Of a stretch of DNA of 64,000 nucleotides, positions 23,549-35,389 are shown piece by piece (positions within the stretch are counted from its first letter, which is position 1; every line of letters starts with the position of its first letter). Source of the stretch: Linanthus parryae. Lineage: Eukaryota; Streptophyta; Magnoliopsida; Ericales; Polemoniaceae. The notes beneath the pieces are model-generated. The model was not told the origin of the DNA, did no database searches, and saw only the letters and a list, made by a program, of their open reading frames with translations. A program made the position numbers and the translations under genes. Location of the stretch: contig JALGPY010000002.1 in the NCBI GenBank assembly GCA_023055425.1, positions 152,964,845-153,028,844 on the forward strand, given 5' to 3'.

Positions 23549-24231
23549 ATGCTCTGTTTTCTTTGCCTAATTTTAGGCGATTTTTTATGTTTTTGTATGT
23601 AAGAAAAAAAGTTTAAATTAGGACTTTTTCGTTAAAATTTATGCGTAATAACTTTTTTTTACCTTTTATAAGATTTAAAAACATTTACTTTTTTTAACTA
23701 CAACTTTTTTTTAAATCTTTTTACTCCTTAAAACTACTTATTATGAGGTAAAATAGAAATTAAGCCCTGCTTTCTTTACATAATTTAAGTGACTTTTTAG
23801 TTCTTTTTAGAAAAAAGATAAAAAAAGTTGATTACTTTAGTATTGTTAAATTTTTAAAAAAGTTTTGGGTAACTTTTTTTTTAGAAAAAGTTGGTTACTT
23901 ATGTTCTATTTTAGTTCCTAAAAAGTAATTTTTATGAGTAAAAACTATGAAAAGTTGAAATTAGAAAAAACTACATTTTTGTAGTCTTATAAAAATGTAA
24001 AAAAGTTATCAGACATAAATTCTAACGAAAACAACATAATTAGAACTTTTTATGACTTAAAAAAAGATAAAAAGTCACATAAATTATGAAAAGAAAGCAT
24101 AGCCAAATAAACAACATTTTTGTACTAAAAAGGTAACTGAAACTTAATAGGCACGAAGTAAATAACATTTTTATCTTTTTTCTAAAAAAAGATAAGAAGT
24201 CTCCTAAATTTAGGTAAAGAAAGCGGGGTGC
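23549..24231. mobile_element. Foldback element with a nested relative
   Basis: Outer ends tctgttttctttgcctaattttagg (about 23550) and cctaaatttaggtaaagaaagcggg (about 24204-24228) are inverted. Inside, gccctgctttctttacataattt (23765-) pairs with aaattatgaaaagaaagcatagcc (to about 24105). Both ends share a cttt(c)tttrcataattt core, so the inner element looks like a related copy inserted in the outer one. AT content is extreme and target duplications are unclear. Confidence 0.6.
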
Positions 24232-24999
24232 GAATATATTCATCTAGTGCAATTTTCAGATTTGATTTCTTTTTATCAAAGAAACTTTCAAGTCATTTTG
24301 AAATTCCCTACGCCCTGATGGTATCACTTACAAAAGTTGTATAGTGGTATGATTTACACTCGACCCATTTCTTATAAGACCCATTTCTTATAAGTAACTT
24401 CTTTTTTGCTGCAATAAACAACTTCATTACTAAAACAACGGCAAAATCATACAAAAGCCAGAGTTGAAATCCACATACTAAACCCTAAAAGGCCAATACC
24501 AAGAGGCCACAAAAGAAGCCAGAAGGCAAAAGAAGAAGTACTAGAGTTTTGATAGATACATAACTAAGACACCAGCACTAAACTTCTAACACTACTCCAT
24601 GATAAAAGGAACGATAGCATCTAAGGGAGCTGAGCACTCAGGCAGAAGGGGAAGAGCCATCACAGCAGACTGATCAGAGGCACTGCAAGGAGGAACACCA
24701 GGACAGGAGGGGAGCAGCAAAGCATCATCCAAAGAAACTCGAGAAAAAACATGCGAAGATAGAACATACACTGAGCCTTCAACCTCAGAGACCGCAACAT
24801 GGGGCAGGGAAACCAGAGGTCTAGCTTCAACAACATGCATAGCGTCAAGATTGGAGCTGACAGCAAACTGCTTCCAAGCATTCACCCAGGAAGGGGCACC
24901 ATCAACAACTGCAACTTCAACCATCTCTGAGAACTCTGAAGGAAAACACAAAAAAATACATCAATTAGAACCACAAGGAACTTTAATAAAAAAAACTAA

Positions 25000-25846
25000 G
25001 ATCCTGCACTTGATGAAGCAACTGATCCAAGGTAGAAATTTTCCTTGCGTAAAACCAACTTGTTTCTAACAATTCTTAATATCCACATAAGAGCTGGAGG
25101 CCAATGCCAATTAGGCTTAGCCTGCATAATTTTCTTGGTTCTTAACCAACTTTTAATCCAACAATAAATATCAAAAGAACTAGAAGTAGGAGTAATAATA
25201 TGAGACTTACGCCAAATCCCTTGAGCCCTAGAGCAATGCAAGAACAAATGAGCAGGGCTTTCTGGATGCAGGTTACAACCAGGACAAAGGGGACTACAAT
25301 ATTTTATTTTAGAATGAAGATTAGCAAGAGTATGAAGGGAATTTGTAAGAATACGCCAAAGAAGACCAATAATATTTTTAGGCAAGCCACACTTCCAAAG
25401 CCTATTCCATTTAAAGATAACTGATAGATTTAAATTGGATAGGAGAAGAAGATAAGTTAGGGGAGGAGTTGTTATAGTTAAGAAGAGAGTAAGCAGAAGC
25501 AACAGTGGAGACTCCATTGGAAGAGGCATCCCACAAAGGGGCATCATCATCATTGAGATTTCCACAAGACTGATCCTAATAATATTAATTACCCAAGGAG
25601 GGAAAATTTAATGGAGAGACCTCAAACACCACGTGCTGCTACCATCAATAGTTGAATCCAACAGTTGAGAAACTTTCTTAAATCTATGATCAGGATCAGA
25701 GAATTTAAGCATCTCTTCAAGGGATCCAGCTGGAACAGAGTTAATCCAACCTGAGGATCTAATCCAAATATTATTCCCATTTCCAATCTTCCATCTAAGC
25801 CCCTTATTGAGACTGTGTTTTCCTTTTCAGATGGTCTTCCAGGCAT
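25000..25846 (-). pseudogene. LINE zf-RVT (reverse transcriptase zinc-binding) region
   Basis: The minus strand reads LWKCGLPKNIIGLLWRIL, LHTLANLHSKI, CPGCNLHPESPAHLFLHCSRAQGIW between about 25190 and 25410. This is the C..C...E...H....C zinc-binding module found after RT in plant L1 LINEs. It belongs with 26816-28360 across the inserted TIR element. A downstream frame at 24592-24951 (VVDGAPSWVNAWKQF) is probably LINE tail but was not identified. Confidence 0.8.
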
Positions 25847-25872
25847 TAGAAGCAGAATGGTTAACCTTAGTA

Positions 25873-26810
25873 CTACCTCTGTTTCACTTGTTTTAGCTGA
25901 GAGAAAATGGGCACATGTTTTAAGAAACCTGTGCCTTTTACATTTTTACCCTCAGCTATCAGTCTAATTACATCCTCTCTCACAGTAACATCACCACCAG
26001 CCAGCCCATCACCATCACCATCACCATCACCATAACCACTACAACCACCACCACAACCACCAACACCAACACCAACAGCATCAAGATACATGATTTAACA
26101 GATAAAGAAAAAATTAACAGATCTAAACCCAGAAAAAAATTAAATAAAAAGTTACATACTTGAGAACAGGGTACAAGAACAAGACGAAGAATTAGAGAAG
26201 AGAAGGAGGAGGATGAGAAGAAGAAAGAACAAGTAGAAGTCCTGCCGCCGCCTCGCCAAAACCACCGACGAAGTCGCCACCAGAACCAATCGACGAAGTC
26301 GCCACAGAGCCTCAACTCTTCCCTGCACCGACAGATCTAACATCAGAAGAAGATTTGTTTACCAGAAAAGAAGAAGACGCATAAGAGAAGAAGAAGAAGT
26401 CTCACCGTCTCCGCCGCCGCCGGAACAACATATGCACTGCAACCGCCACATGCAACGTCTAATCGGAACCACCGTAGCCTACACCCCTCGATCTGCCGGA
26501 TCTATTGCCTCATCCTTCGTTCTCACCGGCGATCTCCTCGTCTTCATCTTCCTGGCCTTCATCTATATCCCTCTCTCACTTTCTCTCTCTCTCTCTCTCT
26601 CTCTCTCCTGTGTGTGTTTATGGGTCTATCTAGTGAGTGGAGGGGAGGGGATAGGGTATGGGGAGTGGGGTGTGTAAGGTGGGGTTGAAAGTTTTATTAA
26701 GGGTACACAAGTAATTTCATAAGAAAAACTTACTAAAAAAGGAAAGTAGGCTGAAACAGGCGAAATTTCCGTTTTAAGGAATTAGGCTGAAACAGACGAA
26801 ACAGAGGTAG
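25873..26810. mobile_element. 938-bp TIR element in the LINE (TA target)
   Basis: Ends CTACCTCTGTTTCACTTG and, inverted, CTACCTCTGTTTCGTCTG, flanked by TA at 25871-25872 and 26811-26812, as for Tc1/mariner-Stowaway. It is long for a MITE and contains a (CCATCA)n stretch, a GC-rich segment (26220-26540) and a CT microsatellite (26582-26607). No transposase frame was recognised. Removing it rejoins the two LINE parts. Confidence 0.8.
26582..26607. repeat. (CT)n microsatellite
   Basis: Thirteen uninterrupted CT units, within the TIR element. Confidence 0.9.
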
Positions 26811-26815
26811 TAGCA

Positions 26816-28360
26816 TTAAAGGGGGTTCTGCTACAATATTTGGAAGAAAAATATGTAGAGAAAAGGGAAGAATTTGGGGAGACCATCCTCGAACTGTTTT
26901 TTGCTATTAAGGCATTGTTAAAAGAAGACATATTTTTAAATCCTACGCCCCCTCTATTAGTCTTGTTACAAAGAAATTCCCCAAAGAAGACAATGTATAC
27001 CTTTCCTAGTAGTATTACCAAACCAGAAAATTTAGCAAACATGGAGGTTATGGCTTTGAAAGTTTTAACAGGAATGACACTAATTGACATAGGGTAGACA
27101 AAAGAACTATTATGAACAGACTTAATGAGAACACATCTACCTACAAAATTAAGAAGGATACCTTTCCAACTAGGGCATATTTGGAAAACGTTATTTACAG
27201 CTTCATTTATAATGTCGAAATTGCTGCCTTTAGAGTTTAAAGTAACTTCACGGTAATTACCAAGGTGAGGTTTCTCAGAGATATTTAGAGCCTGAGAGTC
27301 ACCTAGCTTATCCTTAGGAGTACAATTAGGACTAAACACCAAAGATGATTTATTTACATTAATATCAAGACCAGATTGGTTGCCAAAGTTAGCAATGAGA
27401 TTATTAAGGTAACCACCAACATGAGAAGAGACTTGAAAGAACAAAAGAGTATCATCTGCAAATTGTAAATGAGTGATATCAGCATTCCTATAGTATGGAT
27501 TACCTTTAATTAACCCTTCAGAATTTGCAAAGAAAAGAGAAGAGGAAAATACCTCAGCACAAAGATAGAAAAGAAATGGAGATAAAGGGTCTCCTTGCCT
27601 AAGACCCCTATTCGGCTTAAAGGCCTGGGAGACAGAGCCATTGATCATAACCTGAAAGGAGACTGTTGTAACACATTGCATAATAAGATTGATAAATCTA
27701 GATGGAAAGTGCATTTGATGAAGTAAAGTTTCTAATAAATCCTAACTCTATCAAAATCCGTAGAGATATCTAATTTCAGGGCTCCTAGTTTAATATGATC
27801 CTGGTTTTTAGACTTATGAATAGTATGGACAAGATCTTGAGCAATTAATATATAATCTTGAATAAGTCTACCGGGGACAAACCATTTTAATTGCAAGAAA
27901 CCAAAGATGGGAGAACAATTTTAAGTCTTTCTGCAAGAATTTTAGCTATTATTCTATAAATAAAAATACACAAACTAAATGGCCTAAAGTCATTCACTGG
28001 GTTGTGAGATTTGGAAAGTAAAACTAAAAGAGTTTTATTCAATTCTTTAAGTAAGTGCCCCGAATTGAGGAATTACATAATAGCTAAAGTAAGAGAGGTA
28101 GCAACGATAAGCCAAGCTTTCTGAAAGAAAATGGCTTGAATACCATCAGGGCATGGGGCCTTAATAAGGGATAAAGAAAATACTGATCTTTTAATTCCCT
28201 CAGCTAAAAATGGTGCATTCAAATAATTTTGCTGATCCGCTGAAAGAATTTTGTTAACATTAAAAAAGGAGGTCAAAAGCAAAGTCATGATTGTTTTATG
28301 CAAAAAGCTCTGATAAAGGATGAGAAGAATATATGTCTTTAAAACGATTAACAAAAGCAT
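26816..28360 (-). pseudogene. LINE reverse transcriptase, broken
   Basis: The frame at 26816-27714 reads SVSQAFKPNRGLRQGDPLSPFLFYL (positions about 27560-27640) and LQFADDTLLF with the catalytic FADD at 27451-27462, followed by GLDINVNKSSLVFSPN. An upstream frame (28073-28360) carries SLIKAPCPDGIQAIFFQKAW, the start of the RT fingers. Between them several frameshifts occur. RT would copy LINE RNA at the target nick; here it cannot be made. The 5' part of the domain set continues to 28857. Confidence 0.85.
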
Positions 28361-28905
28361 TTGAGATAAACTGAGGATCAGTTAAACAACATCCATTGCT
28401 ATCATTGAGAGACCGAATAGCATTGTGTTGTCTTCTAATTTTTGTATAAGCATGAAAATGTTTTGTATTTTTATTTCCATCTTTAAGCCAAGAGCATCTA
28501 GCTCTTTGAACCCAATAGGTTTTCTCACATTTAAGAAGCTTGTTAAGTTCAGCTTTTTTTGTGAAGAAATCTCTGAGAAAAGTTAGCAAAAGGAAGCTGA
28601 GTTTGGATAGCAAGAAGATCTTTCTTAACTTGAGTGATGTGATTGCTAAGGGAGGGCCTATGAACAGCCCAAGTTTTAATTGCATGAAGAGTAATAAAAA
28701 GCAACTTAGCTACTCTAAAACAGGGAGATCCAGGAATAGGGAGAGCCCATACAAATTCAATCAGTTTAAAAACATCAGCAAACCTCAGCCACCAAGCCTC
28801 AAATCTCAACATTTTATTCCCTAAGTTAGGTCTAGAAGGAAGCAAGTTAAGGATCATAGGGGAGTGATCATAGGTAGATATACCAAGATTAGAAATAAAA
28901 ACTTC

Positions 28906-29575
28906 TAACCAATATAACTCCTTGTAATTATTATGTCCTTTTATTTCATAGAATTATATTTTCTTATTACTCCTTGTAATGACTATAATGAAACGATTCT
29001 TCTAAATATTACTTGTTTTTTCTAATAATTATTTATAAGTGATGTTTTACTTATTTAATATCAAATTTGTCTTTAAAATACAACTGTTTATATTTATAAG
29101 AATATAATTGGAGACAGGTTATGTTGAGGATCGTAATATATGTACTTAGTAGTCGACCTAGTCGACCATTTGTATATGGCTAGTGCATTCATTTATTTAA
29201 AAGTAACACCGTTCTTACTAGACATTTTTAAACTGTAGGTGAGAGATTCTTGGAAATAGGCTTTGTAAACTTTCCTTTCCACTAAATGCTGAATCGACTT
29301 CTGGTGAGTGTACATGCTTATTCTTGTGCGCTTAGGTTCTTCTGTGTCACAATAAAAATTCTATTCCGTCTACATGTCGAATGTGATTTCTATAATTTTC
29401 TTAAAATTATGTTATTATGTGTTCCTACCTGATAATTGATGGCTTGGTTGGCTATTTTTATTCGGTGGTTATCACACGCTAAGTAATAACTCGTTAAGGA
29501 GGGATATCAACTGCATCATAACCAGTAGATTTATTATGATTGGCTCCGGCCGGGAAAACTGATATCAGAGAGTTT
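28906..29575. other. Intergenic stretch up to the copia insertion
   Basis: AT-rich sequence with no gene seen. actccttgtaat occurs twice (about 28916 and 28970). The last 36 bases (29540-29575) are the first part of a 65-bp repeat unit that is split by the copia element and resumes at 38607. Confidence 0.5.
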
Positions 29576-30986
29576 TGTAGGGCTTTGACGCAGGATGCAC
29601 AGCGGTAATACAATTATAATATCTTAATCAAATTCCTCCATGAATCTCATGTTAAGCTATCATAACGTGATAACAGGAAGATATTGTGTACCTTGTGAGT
29701 TTGTGTGATCACAACGAAGAATGATGTCCTCGTCTCTACGATATCCACACCTTGGGATTGCGAACTCGGATCTCCTTCACGCCTTGTGCTAGCAACATCG
29801 ATGGAGGGATGAAAGTAATCACAAAAAATGGAGTAGGAGGTCGAATGGGTTTGGTCGTGCCCTTGGTGCCGTCGGGTAGGGGTTCGGCCAACTCCTTGGT
29901 CTCTCTCCTTGCTCTATTATTTAAATCAATGACAACTCTCTTGTGAAATAATAGAGCTAGGACTCCCCTTTTGTAGTCAATAAATCCTTATTGGCTATAT
30001 ACTTGCCCCAATACTAATCATGTCCATGCACGGATTAGTCCACTTTACAACTTAGTCCAACTAACTTTGCAAGTGGTTGCGTTTTGATCCTTGATCCATA
30101 TAATTGTTGACTAGTCTACTAATTAACATCCATATCCAGTTTAATACTTGCGGTGTGTGACCCTGTAGGTTTCTATTAAGTTGGCAGTAACTATTACAAA
30201 CATTGAGATGTGTCTAGCAACACATCAGTGCTACCCAACTAATAGAAATAGTCAGTGATCCAACAAACCTTGTGCCCAATGTTACCGCGTTGTATTGTCC
30301 CTTTGTCTCCATATCCGGATTGAAAAAAAAACATAAATTTCACACTCGTATATCCAATCCATAGTTTCTCGATCCTGGGAATAGGCTTATCTATACATAT
30401 AAAATCAATATCACATATTGATTTATCTGAGTCTGGCTAGACATTCCATAAGCACTACCCCTCGATTGGCCGTGGATATTTGCTCCCATTATGTGAGAAG
30501 GTAAATCCTCTCTACGTCACTACCATCTCTCAACTTGCTTCCTATCATGTCTCGATTACCGCCTTTATTGCTACCCAGTTACGGCGTAGTGTTTGACGAG
30601 ATCAAAACATGATATTCCACAACTAGAGTATCTAGTGACTTCAATTCTAAGGAATTCAACACCATTGTCACTACGAGAAGCACTTGTGACACTGACATAA
30701 TCCATATGTAGTCTTCTCATGGTGCGTCAATCTAGTAATCCATTACACCTAATGCATACCCATGTGTTAGACCTGAAATCTCCATATCAACCTACCCACA
30801 TACTAGTCTCCATGCATCTTAACCGTCCTATTAATCAATGTAATCGGCTAGGGATATTTAAGATAAACAACAATTGTAATCTAAGGACTTTATTATATTA
30901 AATATCTCCATAAATAATAAATGAATTTTCTATCCAAAACATTACTCATAATAAAATAAGATGGCCTCTAGGAATCTACTCCAATA
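29576..30986 (-). repeat. 3' LTR of the copia element
   Basis: 1411 bp. On the minus strand it starts TATTGGAGTAGATTCC (TG changed to TA) and ends GCCCTACA. It is preceded by the polypurine tract caagtgggagac (minus strand of 30987-30998). Confidence 0.9.
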
Positions 30987-30998
30987 GTCTCCCACTTG
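30987..30998 (-). other. Polypurine tract
   Basis: Minus strand caagtgggagac directly before the 3' LTR, the usual plus-strand primer of copia elements. Confidence 0.8.
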
Positions 30999-31029
30999 CA
31001 CTAGTGCCAATCTGGTGCATCTCATATGC

Positions 31030-31428
31030 CTATAGATCTAGTGTTCCGTCATGCTTTTGCTGAACAAGCGAATTTGTAAGTGGATCTGAAAGATTATAAT
31101 CTGTTGGAATCTTGCATATCTTCACATCTCCTCTATCGATGATTTCTCGAATGAGACGGAATCTCCTAAGTACGTGCTTGGATTTCTGGTGTGACCGGGG
31201 TTCCTTGGCTTGTGCGATTGCCCCAGTGTTGTCACAATACAACACAATGAGATCCACTATGCTAGGAACCACACCCAGCTTAGTGATGAACTTCTTAATC
31301 CAAACAACCTCCTTTGCTGCACCCGATGCAACATTGTACTTAGCTTGAGTTGTAGAATAAACAACTGTCTCTTGCTTGGAACTCTTCCAGCTCATTGCTC
31401 TTCCATTCAGGCAAAACACATAACCCTA
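31030..31428 (-). pseudogene. Copia RNase H region
   Basis: Reads AMSWKSSKQETVVYSTTQAKYN, VVWIKKFITKLG, LYCDNTGAIAQAKEPRSHQKSKH and HDGTLDL on the minus strand. These are the conserved copia RNase H blocks (SWKS.KQ.....ST.EAEY, YCDN..A). RNase H removes RNA from the RNA-DNA hybrid during reverse transcription. The frame is open but joined upstream directly to integrase, without RT. Confidence 0.88.
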
Positions 31429-32200
31429 CTGCGATCTATAATCACTATGGGATGCTTCCCAGTACATATCTCATGTGGTTTCTTCATGACTGATTTGGAT
31501 GGAACACAGTTAAGGGTAAAAGCTACAGTTAATAGAGCATGTCCCCAAAATGATAATGGAAGATCTGTTTGACACATCGTAGATCGAACCATGTCCAACA
31601 GTGTTCGATTCCTCCTCTCAGACACACCATTCCACTGTGGCGTTCCGGGTGGAGTGAGTTGGGACAAGATCCCAAACTCTCTGAGATACTCGTCAAACTC
31701 TTGGTTTAAGTTTTCTCCTCCATGATCCGATCGCAGAGCCTTAATACTTTTGCCAAGTTGCTACTCTAATTCATTCTTGAATTCTTTAAACTTTTCAAAG
31801 GATTCATATTTTTATTCATAAGATATACAAACCCATATCTACTGAAGTCATCAGTAAATGTAATGAAATAAATAACCACCTTTGAAAGGCGTGGAAAATG
31901 GTCCACACACATCAGTATGTATGAGTGCCAATTGCTCACCTCACTAGTCCCCTCACATTTCTTCTTGAATGGGAACTTATTCACCTTTACCAATAAACAA
32001 GCCTGACATGTCTTATATGATCCATAATCAAATGAGTCTAGGAATCCATCCTTATGGAGTCTAGATATGCGATTCTCATTTATATGGCCTAAACGACGAT
32101 GCCATAGATTATTAGGATTTAAATAATTTGTTTTAATCCTCTTGGTATTTATGTTATAGACGGAATTATCTAGATCAAGGAGATACAATCCATTAGACAA
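31429..32200 (-). pseudogene. Copia GAG-pre-integrase and integrase, frameshifted
   Basis: GAG-pre-integrase: NLWHRRLGHINENRI..L and CQACLLVK...FPF. Integrase core: YFITFTDDFSRYGFVYLM (first catalytic Asp), SQLTPPGTPQWNGVSERRNRTLLDMVRS (catalytic Glu) and the VPSKSV..KP.EI.TGK motif. A stop lies near 31766 and a break in the middle. The sequence then jumps into RNase H at about 31425. Confidence 0.88.
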
Positions 32201-32439
32201 AGTGCACTACAATAATGCATACTATCAAAATAAATGGAGCAACATTTGTCCTTTATTGTGACAGAAAAACATTTCTTGTCCAAACAAGAAATATAAATAA
32301 TGTTCCTACTCATAGCAGGAACATAAAAACAATTGTCTAATTCTAGAATAAGTCTTGAAGTTAAATATTACTCATAAACACCTACGCCTAATGCGACAAC
32401 TCTTGCTCCATTCCCTACGCGCAAGTCCATATCCCCTTT

Positions 32440-32680
32440 AGCCAGTCTTCTACTTCTCTTTAGATTCTGCACATTTCGACAAACGTGAGATCCACATCCA
32501 GTATCCAATACCCAAGATGAAGAGATAAATAGATTGACATCTATAACGAAAATACATGGTGGTGGTGGAATATTCCAAGCCTTTTATCTTCTAGATATTT
32601 TGGGCAGTTCCTCTTCCATTGTCATGTCTGACTACAATAGTGGCATGCCTTATAGACGCCACCAGCAGGCTTTAAGACAT
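32440..32680 (-). pseudogene. Copia protease active site and Gag zinc knuckle
   Basis: The minus strand reads SSSWVLDTGCGSHVCRNVQ with the catalytic DTG at 32497-32505, and upstream CHYC followed by RNCPKYLE, the CCHC nucleic-acid-binding knuckle of Gag. Stops interrupt the frame between them. Confidence 0.8.
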
Positions 32681-33106
32681 CTTCCTTGGGTTTTGCATCT
32701 GCCTTGCTTTTCCTATTGGAGGTAGAAGCAACTCGCTTGCTTTTCCCTTTATTTGAACATCAATATGGCCTTGCCTTTGCCTTTATTAATGCTCTTTTCA
32801 TCGGTCCTCAACATATTGAGCAGGTCTGGTAGAGTTTTGTTGATCTCATTCATATTGCAGTTCATGATGAGCTGACTATAACTGTCCGGCAACGATTGTA
32901 GGATGAGATTAGTGGCCAACTCTTGGATGAACTGGAAGCCTAAACTCTTGAGATTCTCCATGTATCCGATCATGCAGAGTACATGAGGCCGACTGGGGTC
33001 CCATCTGGCAGATTGCACTTGAACATTGCTTTAGATACTTCATACCGCTCATGCCTTGCTTGCTCTTGGAAGAGCTGTTTTAAAATGTATGATCATATCA
33101 TACGCC

Positions 33107-33455
33107 TGCAGGGTTTTGACACGGATTATGCAGCGGAATAACAAAAAATCTAATTCCATTCAAAACCCTCCAAGGATCATAAGTCAAGAATTCATAACGA
33201 TGGCAAAGGATGAGAACATCAAGTACCTTAGCTTGTATCCTTGATGACATCACGTGAAATAGTGTTCACATCTCTATGAAAAGTCCACTTCTGGGATTGA
33301 TCCCGGATCCTTCACACATTTTTTCTAGCTAGGGAAGGAGGAGGAAGAAGAAGATCACGCAAAACGAGAAAAAAAGAGACCGCGTCTCTTTGGCCGACGG
33401 CGAGGAGGGGGTGGACATGGTCGGGTTCGACCCTTGTTAGCTCGCTCCTTGCTTT

Positions 33456-33500
<45 letters not shown>

Positions 33501-34499
33501 TGATAACAACTATGACACTTATGAGAAAACAAGCTAGGAGTGTTCTTTATATAGTCTAACAACTCCTTGTTAGCTACATATTAGCCCCTGTCATAATCAT
33601 ATCCATACACGGATTAGTCAACCTTGCAAATTAGTCCCACCAAGGTTGCAAGTGGTTGCGTATTGATCCTTCTATTTAGTTAATTATATTAATTAATTCC
33701 CAAGTCCGGTCTAATCCATAGGGAGTGTGACCGCATACGTTTCTACTTAGTTGGTATCAGAAATTACTAACATAGAGCGACCTCTAGCAAGACATATATG
33801 CCACCCAACTAATAGAAATAGTCAATAGTCAGTAATCCGACTAACTTGTGACCAATGTTATCGTATTGTATTATCCCTTTGTCTCTATATCCGGATGAGA
33901 CGCGAGACTTACAATTCACACTCGTATATCCAATCCATAGTTTCTCGATCATGGGAATTGTCTTATCCATGCAGATAACATCAATATCCTATATTGATTT
34001 ATCTGAGTCTCGCCAGACATTCTATAAGCACTACCCCTCGTATTTGCTCCCGTTATGTGGGAGGGACAAATCCAGTCTACATCACTGCCATCTCTAAGCT
34101 TGCTTCATATAATGCCCGATATGAATATCAAAGCATGATATTTCACAACTAGAGTATCTAGTGACTTCAAGTCTAAGGACCACAATACCATTGTCACTAC
34201 GAGAAGCACTTGTGACTTTACATAACTTGTATGTAGCCTTCTCGTTGTGGGTCAATCCAGTATGCCATTACCCCTAATGCATATCCATGTGCTAGACTTG
34301 ATATCAATCTACCCACATACTATTCTATAGTTGATCATCCTGTTAATCAATATAATTGACTAGGGATATTTAAGATAAACAACATATTGTAATCTAAGGA
34401 CTTCATTATATTAAATATCTCCATAAATAATACAATGATTATTCTAGCCAAATAATGTTCATACTAAATAAGATTGCCTCTAGGGCATCTATTCTAACA
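33107..34499 (-). mobile_element. Copia solo LTR nested in gag
   Basis: 1393 bp, minus strand TGTTAGAATAGATGCCC to CAAAACCCTGCA, flanked by acgcc (33102-33106 and 34500-34504). It is the same LTR family as 1082-2505 and 39631-41060. It contains a CT microsatellite at 33457-33496. Confidence 0.93.
33457..33496. repeat. (CT)n microsatellite
   Basis: Twenty CT units inside the nested solo LTR. It creates an arginine-glutamate open frame on the minus strand that is not a gene. Confidence 0.9.
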
Positions 34500-35157
34500 A
34501 CGCCTCCATGTTCCCATGTTGCTTATGACGCTCAGAGGTCATGGTGCAAAGAAAAAGACAAGTCACATCATTATAATCATCCACGATCTTCTAATGTGAC
34601 CTTGTAGCTGCAAGAACACCATCTTCTCCGGTGCCTCTGGAATAGGATTGTCTAAAATGTACAACTTCTTTTCTTGCTTGAGAACAATTCTCAAGTTTTT
34701 GAACTAGTCTAGGAAATTGATTCGAGACAGTTTGTCCTTCTCAAGGACAGAACACAGGGATGAAGTCGATGTTTGTTTATTTTTTGCCACTGGAATTCTA
34801 CAAAATGAGAAATATGAAATTTTAATATTTGTGAACAATTAACGACATTTAACAATGTCTAGATTATTAAATATAGCTCCCACTATTTTTCTCGAATTAA
34901 TAGCCTCACCATTAATGCGGAAGAATATCATATACTTTCTAGTGGGCCAAGATCCATATTTCACCACATCTTGAGCTTGCTTTGGCAAGTCACCCAAAAG
35001 TTAGTTATTTAGGTAGGAACAACATCCAATTGCATCATATGAAACTCTTGGTTAAATTGGGCAAATAACTCCTTATTTATCTATCTCATAGATAGTCCCA
35101 ATTGCCTTGCCTCTAAGCTTTCAATCCTATTGAAGTAGCTCAGTTGCGTATAACCTC

Positions 35158-35212
<55 letters not shown>

Positions 35213-35236
35213 GATTATTATTATTATTATTATTAT
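35158..35236. repeat. (TTA)n microsatellite
   Basis: About 26 TTA units with one ATG interruption, in the leader of the copia element and at the left edge of the foreign-looking segment. Confidence 0.95.
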
Positions 35237-35389
35237 CGTTAATTAGATAATTAGAATTATTTAAATAATTACTTGTTAGTTAGTTTATTTATTTAATTAT
35301 TTTAATTAGATGTTTATTTATTTAGTTAGTAGATCGGGCCGAGCCCATTAGGTCAAGTTGTCTATCCAGGGTTAGTGTTTTTCTATTTA

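Larger units (their letters stand above)
24400..28905 (-). mobile_element. L1-type LINE, 5'-truncated and decayed
   Basis: On the minus strand, in order: the end of an endonuclease domain (STYDHSPMIL near 28880), a linker with RARCSWLKDGNKNTKHFH (about 28480-28530), reverse transcriptase, then the zf-RVT domain. Frameshifts and stops are frequent, so it is dead. The 5' end (start of endonuclease and any ORF1) is missing near 28905, as is usual for LINEs. The 3' end is placed near a T-rich run at about 24395-24410; the 16-base direct repeat acccatttcttataag lies just outside. A 938-bp TIR element interrupts it at 25873-26810. Confidence 0.85.
32749..34790 (-). pseudogene. Copia gag (UBN2-type), split by a solo LTR
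   Basis: 32749-33106 reads VLCMIGYMENLKSLGF, QELATNLILQSLPDSYSQLIMNCNM and KTLPDLLNMLRTDE, the UBN2-type copia Gag. The N-terminal part continues at 34500-34790 (frames with DNPIPEAPE and ERHKQHGNMEA). The expected ATG at about 34790 is now GTG. The 1393-bp solo LTR lies exactly between the two parts, and removing it with one acgcc copy joins NMEA to YDMI. Confidence 0.85.

Noticed and set aside
24592..24951. Independent gene on the minus strand (VVDGAPSWVNAWKQF frame)
   Set aside because: Position and strand fit the 3' tail of the LINE; no separate gene evidence.
33312..33509. Arg-Glu repeat frame on the minus strand
   Set aside because: Created by the CT microsatellite in a solo LTR.
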